A stretch of 64,000 nucleotides of DNA from Scybalosoma faecavium. GTDB taxonomy: Bacteria > Bacillota > Clostridia > Christensenellales > Christensenellaceae. The position numbers were made by a program, and so were the translations under genes. Numbering within the stretch: position 1 is the stretch's first letter; each line of letters starts with the position of its first letter. The DNA is taken from NCBI GenBank assembly GCA_018716135.1, contig DVKG01000008.1, positions 7,387 through 71,386 on the forward strand, given 5' to 3'. Shown here one piece after another: positions 15,173-23,815 of this stretch. A model generated the notes under the pieces. That model saw only the letters and a list, made by a program, of their open reading frames with translations, was not told the DNA's origin and did no database searches.

Positions 15173-16558
15173 CTATGCTTTTTTCTCTCGTATTATTTTA
15201 TCCGCTACATACAGACCGCACGCCGCCGCCTGAGAAAGAGAGCGCGTTATGCCGGCGCCGTCTCCTCCGACATATATTTTATCGCATCCCGCCAACTCGA
15301 AATCGTCGGTCTCAGGTCTGGCTGAGTAATACTTGCACTCTACGCCATAAAGCAAAGTGTCGTAGTTCGCCGTTCCCGGCGCGATTTTATCCAAAGCATA
15401 TATTGTTTCAATTATATTGTCAAGCTGACGCTTAGGCATACACAAGCTCAAATCTCCCGGCACTGCGTCCAGAGTAGGCCTCGTGGTAGATTGCTTCAGC
15501 CTCTTCTCCTGCGTTCTCGAGCCGCTCACGAGGTCGCCGAAGCGCTGAACAAGAACCTCTCCGCCGCTTATGAGATTTGCAAGGCTCGCGACATGGCGCG
15601 CGTATTCTATAGGTTCGTTAAACGGCTGAGTAAAACGTATAGTAGAAAGCAGCGCAAAATTGCTGTTTTGAGTTTTGCGGCTTTCGTCGCGATAGCTGTG
15701 ACCGTTTACGGTCAGGACTCCGCCCGTGTTCTCTGTAACAACGCTGCCTTTTTCATTAAAACAGAACATTCTCGTTCTGTCGCCGTACGTTTTGCTCCTG
15801 TACCAAATTTTCGGCTCATATATTTTTTCCGAGAAATGCTGCCAGATTTGGTATGGCAGCTCTACGCGGACTCCGAGATCGACCTGATTATTCGTAAGCG
15901 GGACTCCGTTTTTCTTGCACCATTTTTCAAAGAAGCGACTGCCGGCACGCCCGACCGCGAGTATGATTCTGTCTGCTGATATTTTTTCTTCTACGCCGTT
16001 TTTACGCGACAATGTAAGCACATGCGTGTCCTTGTCCACATCGCTGACAAAAGTCTCCGGCTGTATCTCACATTTTTTCGCCAAATCCACTATCATCAGA
16101 CGCATCGTTTCAAAGTTGGAGTCTGTCCCCAAATGCTTGAGCTGCGCCTGCGCCATATGCAGGTCGTATCTGAGGCATAACGTTTTCAGCTCATTGCTCG
16201 GATAGAAGCGCTCTTCCGTCGCGCCATACTGCACGAGTATTTTATCCGCCTGCTCTATATAGTCTATTACTACCTCATCTTCTAAAAACTCAGGAAGCCA
16301 TCCGCCGTATTCTGTAGATATAACATATTTTCCATCGGAAAACGCGCCTGCGCCTGCCATTCCTTCCATTATTGCACACGATTTGCACTTAATGCAGGAG
16401 CGTGTTTTTTTCGCAACAATCGGGCATATCCTCTGTTCTATAGGCTTGCCCTTCTCCAATATCGTTATGTTTAGCTCGGGGCATTCTCTAAGGAGCCTAT
16501 GCGCCGCCATAAGGCCGCTTATACCTCCGCCCACGATTGCAACGTCATAGTGCTTCAT
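15173..16558 (-). CDS. FAD-dependent dehydrogenase (COG2509 type)
   Basis: 461 residues. N-terminal FAD motif VAIVGGGISGLMAAHRL; second nucleotide region IILAVGRAGSRFF; C-terminal IYVGGDGAGITRSLSQAAACG closing the FAD fold. Four cysteines are clustered near the N-terminus (C45, C55, C58, C61; pattern C-x9-C-xx-C-xx-C), which could bind an iron-sulfur cluster. The reaction of this family is not established. Start at the ATG at 16558 with GGAGG eight bases upstream. Single gene; repeat copy A touches its 3' end. Confidence 0.8.
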   Translation of the reverse strand: MKHYDVAIVGGGISGLMAAHRLLRECPELNITILEKGKPIEQRICPIVAKKTRSCIKCKSCAIMEGMAGAGAFSDGKYVISTEYGGWLPEFLEDEVVIDYIEQADKILVQYGATEERFYPSNELKTLCLRYDLHMAQAQLKHLGTDSNFETMRLMIVDLAKKCEIQPETFVSDVDKDTHVLTLSRKNGVEEKISADRIILAVGRAGSRFFEKWCKKNGVPLTNNQVDLGVRVELPYQIWQHFSEKIYEPKIWYRSKTYGDRTRMFCFNEKGSVVTENTGGVLTVNGHSYRDESRKTQNSNFALLSTIRFTQPFNEPIEYARHVASLANLISGGEVLVQRFGDLVSGSRTQEKRLKQSTTRPTLDAVPGDLSLCMPKRQLDNIIETIYALDKIAPGTANYDTLLYGVECKYYSARPETDDFELAGCDKIYVGGDGAGITRSLSQAAACGLYVADKIIREKKA

Positions 16559-16726
16559 CTGGTTTACCTCCATAATTCTCATTCATCACTCAGCGCCTAA
16601 AAAACGCATACATTATTATTTTATCATAATACAATTTATTAATCCACCGCTTAGCCTCAAAAATATTTAGTTTAGCAAAATAAGTTTTATTTTAAATCAT
16701 TTCACAAATATTGTACATTTTTTGCT

Positions 16727-16764
16727 TAAAAAAGCGTCTCCGCTCTTGTTGCATCGGAGACGCC
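16727..16764 (-). terminator. Terminator of clpB
   Basis: On the minus strand GCGTCTCCG and CGGAGACGC form a perfect 9-bp stem followed by T6. Confidence 0.9.
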
Positions 16765-16792
16765 TTTCCGCGTTACATAGATAAATATTTTT

Positions 16793-19408
16793 TTACTTAA
16801 TCGTCATTTTGGGCTGTTTTAGAACGCCCAGCTTATCACCCTCCATCGTAATAACCATCTCATCGCCGGGGAGTATCTCCTCTGCGATTATGCTCCGGCC
16901 TATGAGCGTTTCGACATTATGCTGTACGAATCTGCGCAGCGGACGCGCTCCGAAAGCCGGATCAAACCCGTGGTCGATAATATAATTCTTGGCCTCGGGA
17001 GTCAGTGAACAGCTAATTTGCTTAGCTGCCAATCTCTTGTTTAGCTCAGCCACAAGCAGATCAATTATGCGTGTGATATCCTCCTTGCTCAGAGGCTTGT
17101 AGAATACTATCTCGTCCAGTCTGTTCAAGAACTCCGGACGGAAGGAACGATGCAGCAGATTGTTTACATTAGCTTTCGCCTCTTCGGTGATGCTTCCGTC
17201 TGCACCAATGCCGTCCAGCAGAAACTCTGAGCCTAAGTTAGACGTAAGAATTATTATAGTGTTCTTGAAATCCACTGTACGCCCCTGAGAATCTGTAATT
17301 CTTCCGTCGTCCAAAACCTGAAGCAGTACATTGAACACGTCAGGATGCGCTTTCTCTACTTCGTCGAAAAGCACAACTGAATACGGGCTTCTGCGCACAG
17401 CCTCCGTCAGCTGACCGCCTTCTTCGTATCCTACATATCCCGGAGGCGCGCCGATGAGGCGGGAGACAGAGTACTTCTCCATGTATTCACTCATATCTAT
17501 TCTGACTATGTTGTTCTCATTGTCAAACAAAGCCTCGGCCAGAGCCTTGGCCAGCTCCGTCTTGCCCACGCCCGTAGGGCCGAGGAACATAAACGATCCG
17601 ATAGGTCTGCTCGGGTCTTGGATACCGGCTCTGGAGCGAATTATGGCGTCGCATACCGTCTTTACGGCTTCATCCTGACCGATGACACGCTTATGCAATA
17701 TACTGTCGAGGTTGAGCAGTTTTTCGCGCTCGCCTTCCATCATCTTCGCTACGGGGATTCCCGTCCAGCGTTCCACTATGCGGCCGATTTCCTCCTCGGT
17801 CACTTTGTCACGGAGCAGCCTTGCCTCGCCTTTTTCATGCAGCTGAGCTTCCATCTCCTCGAGCTGCTTTTGGAGCGGCGGAAGCTTTCCGTATTTCAAT
17901 TCTGCGGCTTTGTTGAGGTCATATTCATTTTCAGCTCGCTCTATCTCTCCTCCGACCCTCTCTATCTCTTCGCGAAGCTTCTGCACTTTGCTTATCTCCT
18001 GCTTTTCAGCTTCCCATTTTGCCTTCATTCCGGCGAATTTCTCACGGGTCTCTGTCAGCTCTTTTTGTATATCTGCAAGATGCTCTTCCGATACCTTATC
18101 CGTCTCTTTTTTCAGAGCGGCTTCTTCTATCTCCAGCTGTATTATTTTGCGCTGAATTACATCGAGCTCCATAGGCAGAGAGTCTATCTCCGTGCGAATC
18201 ATGGCGCATGCCTCGTCCACCAGGTCTATAGCTTTGTCAGGCAGGAATCTGTCAGTTATATAGCGGTTAGACAGAGTGGCCGCCGCGATAATAGCAGAGT
18301 CGAGTATTTTAACGCCGTGGAAAACCTCATATCTCTCTTTGAGACCGCGCAGGATAGCAATCGTATCTTCAAGAGTCGGCTCTTCTACCATAACAGGCTG
18401 GAAGCGCCGTTCCAGAGCGGCGTCTTTCTCAATGTACTTTCTGTATTCATCAAGCGTTGTCGCACCTATGCAATGCAGCTCTCCCCGCGCCAGCATGGGC
18501 TTCAGTATATTGCCCGCGTCCATAGCGCCGTCCGTCTTGCCCGCGCCTACTATCAGATGCAGCTCGTCGATAAACAGTATTATCTTGCCGTCGCTCTTTT
18601 TTATCTCTGCTAATACAGCCTTCAGCCTTTCCTCAAATTCGCCGCGATACTTTGCGCCTGCGACCAAGCTTCCCATATCCAAAGAGAATATAGTCTTATC
18701 CTTCAGGCTGGCGGGTACGTCGCCTTTGACTATCCTCTGCGCCAGACCTTCTGCTATTGCGGTTTTACCTACGCCCGGCTCACCTATGAGCACGGGATTG
18801 TTCTTTGATTTACGAGAAAGAATGCGTATTACATTTCTTATCTCGTCATCTCTGCCTATGACAGGGTCAACCTGCGTGGTGCGCGCCCTCTGAACGAGAT
18901 CTATTCCGTACTTTTCGAGAGCGTCATACGTGCTTTCGGGATTATCGCTGGTCACGCGGACATTGCCGCGGACGTCTACGAGCGTTTTCATTGTTCGATC
19001 CTTATCCACTCCGAACGTGCGGAAAAGCTCCTGCATCCCCTTGGACGGCTTTTCCAGCATAGCCAGGAATATGTGTTCGACCGATACGTATTCGTCTCCC
19101 ATCTGCTTAGCGGTGTTCTCAGCATTATTCAGCATGGCGTCTACATCCTGCTCTACATAGACCTTACCCGCCTCGCCGCTGTAGCTTACCTTGGGCAGCC
19201 TTTCTACCTTAGAGAGCACTTCACGATGAAACGCGCCTTCATCCACACCCATTTTTCTGAGCAGCGCAGGGATGAGCCCCTGCTCCTGTTCCAAAAGCGC
19301 CAACATGATATGTTCCTGACATATAGCTGCATTGCCGTATTCCGACGCCTTAGACTGAGCGTTCTGGATAGCTTCTAAAGATTTCTGTGTAAATTTCTGT
19401 AAGTTCAT
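16793..19408 (-). CDS. clpB: ATP-dependent disaggregase ClpB
   Basis: 871 residues, full length. N-terminal Clp repeat domain, AAA-1 with Walker A GEPGVGKT, a coiled-coil middle domain (about 400-520), and AAA-2 with GPTGVGKT and FDEVEKAHPDV. Hexameric cytosolic chaperone that threads aggregated proteins together with DnaK. The start is at 19408, where MNLQKFTQKS begins the family's normal N-terminus and GGAGGGGG lies upstream. The upstream region carries a CIRCE operator and a copy of the interspersed repeat in the presumed leader, so heat control by HrcA is likely. Confidence 0.97.
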   Translation of the reverse strand: MNLQKFTQKSLEAIQNAQSKASEYGNAAICQEHIMLALLEQEQGLIPALLRKMGVDEGAFHREVLSKVERLPKVSYSGEAGKVYVEQDVDAMLNNAENTAKQMGDEYVSVEHIFLAMLEKPSKGMQELFRTFGVDKDRTMKTLVDVRGNVRVTSDNPESTYDALEKYGIDLVQRARTTQVDPVIGRDDEIRNVIRILSRKSKNNPVLIGEPGVGKTAIAEGLAQRIVKGDVPASLKDKTIFSLDMGSLVAGAKYRGEFEERLKAVLAEIKKSDGKIILFIDELHLIVGAGKTDGAMDAGNILKPMLARGELHCIGATTLDEYRKYIEKDAALERRFQPVMVEEPTLEDTIAILRGLKERYEVFHGVKILDSAIIAAATLSNRYITDRFLPDKAIDLVDEACAMIRTEIDSLPMELDVIQRKIIQLEIEEAALKKETDKVSEEHLADIQKELTETREKFAGMKAKWEAEKQEISKVQKLREEIERVGGEIERAENEYDLNKAAELKYGKLPPLQKQLEEMEAQLHEKGEARLLRDKVTEEEIGRIVERWTGIPVAKMMEGEREKLLNLDSILHKRVIGQDEAVKTVCDAIIRSRAGIQDPSRPIGSFMFLGPTGVGKTELAKALAEALFDNENNIVRIDMSEYMEKYSVSRLIGAPPGYVGYEEGGQLTEAVRRSPYSVVLFDEVEKAHPDVFNVLLQVLDDGRITDSQGRTVDFKNTIIILTSNLGSEFLLDGIGADGSITEEAKANVNNLLHRSFRPEFLNRLDEIVFYKPLSKEDITRIIDLLVAELNKRLAAKQISCSLTPEAKNYIIDHGFDPAFGARPLRRFVQHNVETLIGRSIIAEEILPGDEMVITMEGDKLGVLKQPKMTIK

Positions 19409-19475
19409 AATGTTCCCCCTCCTTAACTGCGCCGCTTTAATATAACATCTTATTCGGCGTATTCTGTCTTGGCTT

Positions 19476-19578
19476 TTCAATAAGAGACACCGCCCCGTCA
19501 TTCAACAAGTGAACAAGGAGCGAAGCCTTAGATGGAACCCGCCGCCTATAGAGGCGGGTTCTATCTGTTCACGGTTAT
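19476..19578. repeat. Palindromic interspersed repeat, copy B, in the clpB leader
   Basis: 103 bp matching copy A over its whole length. In the clpB (minus) sense it can fold as an outer stem GTGAACA/TGTTCAC enclosing AGAACCCGCC/GGCGGGTTC. It lies between the CIRCE operator and the clpB ribosome binding site. Confidence 0.8.
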
Positions 19579-19689
19579 AAATTCAATCTTCCCTTTCTGC
19601 ATCGTTATCTTACCTCTCTCCCTTACAGCTTTATTGTAAACGCCAATTGTTAATAAACTATTAATAAACTGTGTCGTAATTATGAATTA

Positions 19690-19716
19690 TTAGCACTCAA
19701 CCTGATAGAGTGCTAA
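19690..19716. promoter_or_regulatory. CIRCE operator (HrcA binding site)
   Basis: TTAGCACTC-N9-GAGTGCTAA, a perfect match to the consensus. It is 282 bases upstream of clpB on the minus-strand side and 134 bases before the -35 of the divergent rib promoter, so clpB is the likely target. A weak -35/-10 (TTGCAG, TATTAG) overlaps its upstream arm on the minus strand. Confidence 0.95.
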
Positions 19717-19849
19717 TAATTTTGTCTGTAACATCTGCAACAAATATTGATTATAGTTTAACTAAGAAGCTAATGTATACCTGTTTCAAAATCAACGTTT
19801 TTTCCCCTGCCTCTTTTTGCATTTTATACGGCATTGTTTTTCAGATCTA

Positions 19850-19878
19850 TTGACAGATCGAATGCACAGTGTTATAAT
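19850..19878 (+). promoter_or_regulatory. Promoter of the riboflavin operon
   Basis: Perfect consensus TTGACA (19850-19855), 17 bases, TATAAT (19873-19878), just ahead of the FMN riboswitch. Confidence 0.9.
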
Positions 19879-19893
19879 TTAGTCAAATAAAGA

Positions 19894-20016
19894 ATCTTCA
19901 GGGCAGGGTGAAAGTCCCTACCGGTGGTTATAGCCCACGAGCCGACGCTATACGCGCTGACGCATGAATCGGTGAAATTCCGATGCCGACGGTTACAGTC
20001 CGGATGGAAGAAGATG
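19894..20016 (+). ncRNA. FMN riboswitch (RFN element)
   Basis: All conserved parts of the RFN element are readable: closing stem ATCTTC/GAAGAT, GGGCAGGGTGAAAGTCCC, ACCGGTGGT, AGCCCACGAGCC, GATTCGGT-like arm with GAATCGGTGAAATTCCGA, GCCGACGGTTACAGTC and GGATGGAAGA. It sits between a consensus promoter and ribD. Binding of FMN should shut off the rib operon, here through the terminator hairpins that follow. Confidence 0.97.
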
Positions 20017-20052
20017 TAATATTGCGGTGAAAGCCCGTTTTTATTGTATTTG

Positions 20053-20084
20053 CCCGAGATGAATTGTTTCATTTCGGTTTTTTT
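20053..20084 (+). terminator. Riboswitch expression-platform terminator
   Basis: CCGAGATGAA pairs with TTTCATTTCGG across a 3-base loop and is followed by T7. It is the likely FMN-controlled terminator. Confidence 0.8.
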
Positions 20085-20128
20085 ATCAGGTTTTATCTGA
20101 TACACCGCATTTTAGCATGTTAGCCTAG

Positions 20129-20157
20129 TGCCTTGGAGAAATCTAAGGCATTTTTTT
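20129..20157 (+). terminator. Second hairpin with T-tract before ribD
   Basis: TGCCTT (20129-20134) pairs with AAGGCA (20145-20150) and T7 follows. It lies only 25 bases before the ribD start. It may be a second terminator or a back-up control step. Confidence 0.65.
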
Positions 20158-20181
20158 GTTAAATTAATCCGGAGGCATATT

Positions 20182-21258
20182 ATGGATGAAAAATATATGC
20201 GCATGGCTATAGAGCTGGCCGAGAAAGGGCGCGGAAGAACGAGTCCCAACCCTCTCGTCGGCGCTGTCGTAGTGAAAGACGGCAGAATAATCGGCCAAGG
20301 TTATCACGAAAAATACGGTGAATTCCACGCCGAGCGCAACGCGCTTCTGCACTGCTCCGAAGACCCGACAGGCGCAACGATATACGCGACTTTAGAACCA
20401 TGCAAGCATTACGGACGGACTCCTCCCTGCACGGAGATAATACTTGAATCAGGGATAAAGCGAGTCGTCATCGGAGCTATGGACTCCAACGCCAAGGCAG
20501 GCGGCGGAGCAGAAATTCTCAAATCGCATGGACTCGAAGTCACAACCGGAGTTCTCGAAAAAGAATGCCGCGAACAAAACCGCATATTTTTTCACTTCAT
20601 AGAAACGGGAATGCCGTATGTAGTGATGAAATACGCCATGACGCTGGACGGTAAAATCTCCGCGCACACGGGCGATTCCCGATGGGTGACGGGCGAGGCG
20701 GCAAGGCAGCACGTTCACCATATCCGCGACAAGCTGAGCGCCATAATGGTGGGGATAGGCACCGTGCTCGCTGACGACCCTATGCTCACATGCAGGATTC
20801 CGGGCGGGCGCAATCCTATCCGAGTTGTTGCTGATACGCACCTTCGGATTCCTCTCTCCGGAAACATAGTTCGAAGCGCAAAGGACGTGCCCACCATAAT
20901 ACTGACGTCATGCTCGGACGCAGATAAGACAAAAGCTTTGCAGGACGCCGGCTGCTCTGTGGAATTATGCAAGACAAGAGACGGACACATAGATTTCACA
21001 GACGCAATGCACAGGCTCGCGGATTTAAAGATAGACAGCGTTCTGCTCGAGGGCGGTGGCAAGCTCAACTTCTCAGCGCTTGAATCGGGCGCAGTCAATG
21101 CCGTTATGGCTTTTATCTCACCTAAGCTTATAGGCGGAGCGGGGGCTTCTCCCGTCAGCGGAAAGGGCATATCGCTCATGCGCGACGCTGTCCAACTGAA
21201 AAACACAAGGCTGACTCAGCTCGGCGGCGACATACTTCTCGAAGGCGAGGTGACGTGA
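20182..21258 (+). CDS. ribD: Bifunctional pyrimidine deaminase/reductase RibD
   Basis: 358 residues. N-terminal zinc deaminase domain (about 1-145) with the HAERNAL and PCKHYGRTPPC zinc site, then the NADPH-dependent reductase domain beginning YVVMKYAMTLDGKIS. Performs deamination and side-chain reduction of the GTP-derived pyrimidine, steps two and three of riboflavin synthesis. The start is fixed by CCGGAGG seven bases upstream; the longer frame runs through the terminator hairpin. First gene after the FMN riboswitch. Confidence 0.97.
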   Translation: MDEKYMRMAIELAEKGRGRTSPNPLVGAVVVKDGRIIGQGYHEKYGEFHAERNALLHCSEDPTGATIYATLEPCKHYGRTPPCTEIILESGIKRVVIGAMDSNAKAGGGAEILKSHGLEVTTGVLEKECREQNRIFFHFIETGMPYVVMKYAMTLDGKISAHTGDSRWVTGEAARQHVHHIRDKLSAIMVGIGTVLADDPMLTCRIPGGRNPIRVVADTHLRIPLSGNIVRSAKDVPTIILTSCSDADKTKALQDAGCSVELCKTRDGHIDFTDAMHRLADLKIDSVLLEGGGKLNFSALESGAVNAVMAFISPKLIGGAGASPVSGKGISLMRDAVQLKNTRLTQLGGDILLEGEVT

Positions 21259-21893
21259 TGTTCACTGGAATAATAGAAGAAATAGGCAAAATTTCAAACA
21301 TAAAAAGGGGCGCGAGATCTGCGATACTCAGTATCCAAGCTTCAAAAGTGCTGGAGGACGCTCATCTCGGAGACAGCATAGCGGTCAACGGCGTCTGCCT
21401 TACCGTGACTACGCTGAACGGCGATGTTTTCACCGCGGACGTCATGAACGAGACTCTCTCCCGCTCATCTCTCGGCTCTCTGCGCGCGGGCAGCCCCGTC
21501 AATCTCGAGCGGGCGATGGCGGCGGGCGGCCGATTCGGCGGACACATCGTCTCAGGTCACATCGACGGCACGGGGCGGATCGCCTCTGTCACTCGGGATG
21601 ACAACGCAGTTTGGTTTCGCATAATGGCTGATAAAAAGCTCCTGCGCTATATAGTCGAGAAAGGTTCCATAGCGATAGACGGCATATCTTTGACCGTAGC
21701 TAAAACGGACAGCGAGAGCTTCAGCGTGTCGATTATCCCGCATACTATCGGCCAGACCATACTGGGCACGCGGAAGGTCGGAGATACCGTCAATCTCGAA
21801 AACGATATTATAGGCAAATACGTGGAAAAGCTCATGCAGAACGATGAAAGCGGCGTTACGCTCGATCTGCTGGCAAAAAACGGATTTATGTAA
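21258..21893 (+). CDS. ribE: Riboflavin synthase, alpha subunit
   Basis: 211 residues. Two tandem lumazine-binding barrels, starting MFTGIIEEIG and, around residue 98, FGGHIVSGHIDGTG. Dismutates two lumazines to riboflavin. Its ATG overlaps the ribD stop codon (TGATG) and GAGGTGA lies upstream, indicating translational coupling; an in-frame GTG three bases earlier is less likely. Confidence 0.96.
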   Translation: MFTGIIEEIGKISNIKRGARSAILSIQASKVLEDAHLGDSIAVNGVCLTVTTLNGDVFTADVMNETLSRSSLGSLRAGSPVNLERAMAAGGRFGGHIVSGHIDGTGRIASVTRDDNAVWFRIMADKKLLRYIVEKGSIAIDGISLTVAKTDSESFSVSIIPHTIGQTILGTRKVGDTVNLENDIIGKYVEKLMQNDESGVTLDLLAKNGFM

Positions 21894-21941
21894 AATACAA
21901 CTACCCCAACACTTAATAAATGCAATTTGGAGGACGGATAA

Positions 21942-23144
21942 ATGTTCAAGTACAACACAATACCCGAAGCTCTCGAAGCTCTCAGAGCGGGAGAAGTAAT
22001 ACTCGTAACGGACGACCCCGAAAGAGAAAACGAGGGCGATTTCATATGCGCGGCGGAGTTCGCAACTACGGAAAATGTAAACCTCATGGCGACTCACGCG
22101 AAGGGACTCATTTGTATGCCCATGAGCGCGGAATACTGCAAAAAGCTTCGTCTGCCTCAGATGGTCATGGACAATACGGATAACCACTCGACGGCGTTCA
22201 CAGTCTCTATAGACCACGTAGACACCACCACGGGCATATCTGCGGCGGAGCGCTCCATAACGGCTATGAAATGCGTCGAGGAGGGCGCCAAACCCGAGGA
22301 CTTCCGCCGTCCCGGCCACATGTTCCCTCTCCTCGCGCGCAAAAACGGAGTTCTGGAGCGCAACGGGCATACCGAGGCGACCGTAGACCTTCTCCGCCTC
22401 GCCGGTCTGAAAGAATGCGGACTTTGCTGCGAAGTAATGCGCGACGACGGCACCATGATGCGCACGCCCGAGCTTATCGGTCTGGCCGAGAAGTTCAACC
22501 TCAAGTTCGTCACGATTAAGGATCTGCAGGACTACCGCAAGAAGCACGAGACGCTCGTCGAGCAGGTCGCGGTTACGAGAATGCCTACAAAATACGGCGA
22601 ATTTACGGCTTACGGCTATGTGAACAAGCTCAACGGAGAGCACCACGTCGCTCTGGTCAAAGGCGAGGTCGGCGACGGCGAGAACATACTCTGCCGCGTT
22701 CACTCCGAATGCCTGACGGGAGATGCGTTCGGCTCTATCCGCTGCGACTGCGGAGATCAGTTCGCCGCTGCTATGCGCCAAATCAACAAGGAAGGGCGCG
22801 GAATCATGCTCTATATGCGTCAGGAAGGGCGCGGCATAGGCCTAATCAACAAGCTCCGCGCATACGCTCTTCAGGATCAGGGCATGGACACGGTCGAGGC
22901 TAACCTCGCTCTCGGCTTCGACGAGGACCTGCGCGAATACTACATCGGCGCGCAAATCCTGCGCGACCTCGGCGCAAAGACGCTCCGCCTGCTGACTAAC
23001 AATCCGCAGAAGGTTTACGGTCTCAGCGATTTCGGCATGGAGATCGTCGAGCGCGTCCCGATTATAATCAAAGCGACTAAATACGACGAATTCTATCTCA
23101 GAACAAAGCAGGACAAGATGGGACATCTGCTCGGCTACAAGTAA
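21942..23144 (+). CDS. ribBA: Bifunctional DHBP synthase / GTP cyclohydrolase II
   Basis: 400 residues. N-terminal 3,4-dihydroxy-2-butanone-4-phosphate synthase domain (about 1-200) with the acidic motif DDPERENEGDF and HTEATVDL, then GTP cyclohydrolase II (about 205-400) with zinc cysteines in SECLTGDAFGSIRCDCG and RQEGRGIGL. It supplies both precursors of riboflavin. GGAGG lies nine bases before the ATG. GC content is visibly higher than in the flanking accessory genes. Confidence 0.97.
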   Translation: MFKYNTIPEALEALRAGEVILVTDDPERENEGDFICAAEFATTENVNLMATHAKGLICMPMSAEYCKKLRLPQMVMDNTDNHSTAFTVSIDHVDTTTGISAAERSITAMKCVEEGAKPEDFRRPGHMFPLLARKNGVLERNGHTEATVDLLRLAGLKECGLCCEVMRDDGTMMRTPELIGLAEKFNLKFVTIKDLQDYRKKHETLVEQVAVTRMPTKYGEFTAYGYVNKLNGEHHVALVKGEVGDGENILCRVHSECLTGDAFGSIRCDCGDQFAAAMRQINKEGRGIMLYMRQEGRGIGLINKLRAYALQDQGMDTVEANLALGFDEDLREYYIGAQILRDLGAKTLRLLTNNPQKVYGLSDFGMEIVERVPIIIKATKYDEFYLRTKQDKMGHLLGYK

Positions 23145-23172
23145 ATCTGCACAACATCAAGGAGAATAACTT

Positions 23173-23637
23173 ATGAAAGTATACGAAGGAAAATTAGTAC
23201 CTAAAAAGCTGAAAGTCGGCATCGTCGCCGCACGTTTTAACGATTTCATAGTGTCCAAGCTGGTGAGCGGCGCGGTAGATACGCTCGTTCGCCACGAGGT
23301 GGATGAGGACGACATCTCGCTCGCGTGGGTGCCCGGCGCTTTTGAAATTCCGCTGGTCGCCAAGAAGATGGCGATGAGCGGCAAATACGACGCCGTCATC
23401 ACTCTGGGCGCCGTAATCAGAGGGAGCACGACTCACTACGACTACGTTTGCAGCGAGGTCTCCAAGGGCGTCGCTCTGGCAGGTCTGGAAAGCGGCATTC
23501 CCGTCATGTTCGGCGTGCTGACGACGGAAAACATCGAGCAGGCTATTGAACGCGCCGGCTCCAAGGCGGGCAACAAGGGCAGCGAGTGCGCTCTCGGCGC
23601 AATCGAAATGGCAAGCCTTCTCAAAGAGCTGGATTGA
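23173..23637 (+). CDS. ribH: 6,7-dimethyl-8-ribityllumazine synthase
   Basis: 154 residues, standard length. Contains GIVAARFNDFI, the substrate-binding WVPGAFEIP, ALGAVIRGSTTHYDYV and the FGVLTTENIEQA block. It forms the icosahedral or pentameric lumazine synthase that couples RibA and RibB/D products. Last gene of the operon, followed by a terminator. Confidence 0.97.
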   Translation: MKVYEGKLVPKKLKVGIVAARFNDFIVSKLVSGAVDTLVRHEVDEDDISLAWVPGAFEIPLVAKKMAMSGKYDAVITLGAVIRGSTTHYDYVCSEVSKGVALAGLESGIPVMFGVLTTENIEQAIERAGSKAGNKGSECALGAIEMASLLKELD

Positions 23638-23673
23638 CCCCCGGACTCTCCTGAATAATAAAGCAATAGTGAA

Positions 23674-23711
23674 AAATACGGCGCTCAATTCCGCAAGCGC
23701 CGTATTTATTT
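23674..23711 (+). terminator. Terminator of the rib operon
   Basis: AATACGGCGCT pairs with AGCGCCGTATT (11-bp perfect stem) followed by TATTTT. Confidence 0.9.
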
Positions 23712-23764
23712 TAGGCAAAAATTTTTATATAAAGATTTTTAGATTAAAAAGATTTTTTAGATAA

Positions 23765-23793
23765 AGAAAAAAGACCGCAGCACCTCCGCGGTC
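23765..23793 (-). terminator. Terminator of the pilus operon
   Basis: On the minus strand GACCGC and GCGGTC close a hairpin followed by T6, right after the minor pilin gene. Confidence 0.8.
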
Positions 23794-23815
23794 ACGGTCC
23801 AATTTCTCGATCGGA

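Noticed and set aside
21552..22781. 409-codon minus-strand frame opposite ribE/ribBA
   Set aside because: Shadow of GC-rich coding sequence; the opposite strand encodes complete riboflavin enzymes.
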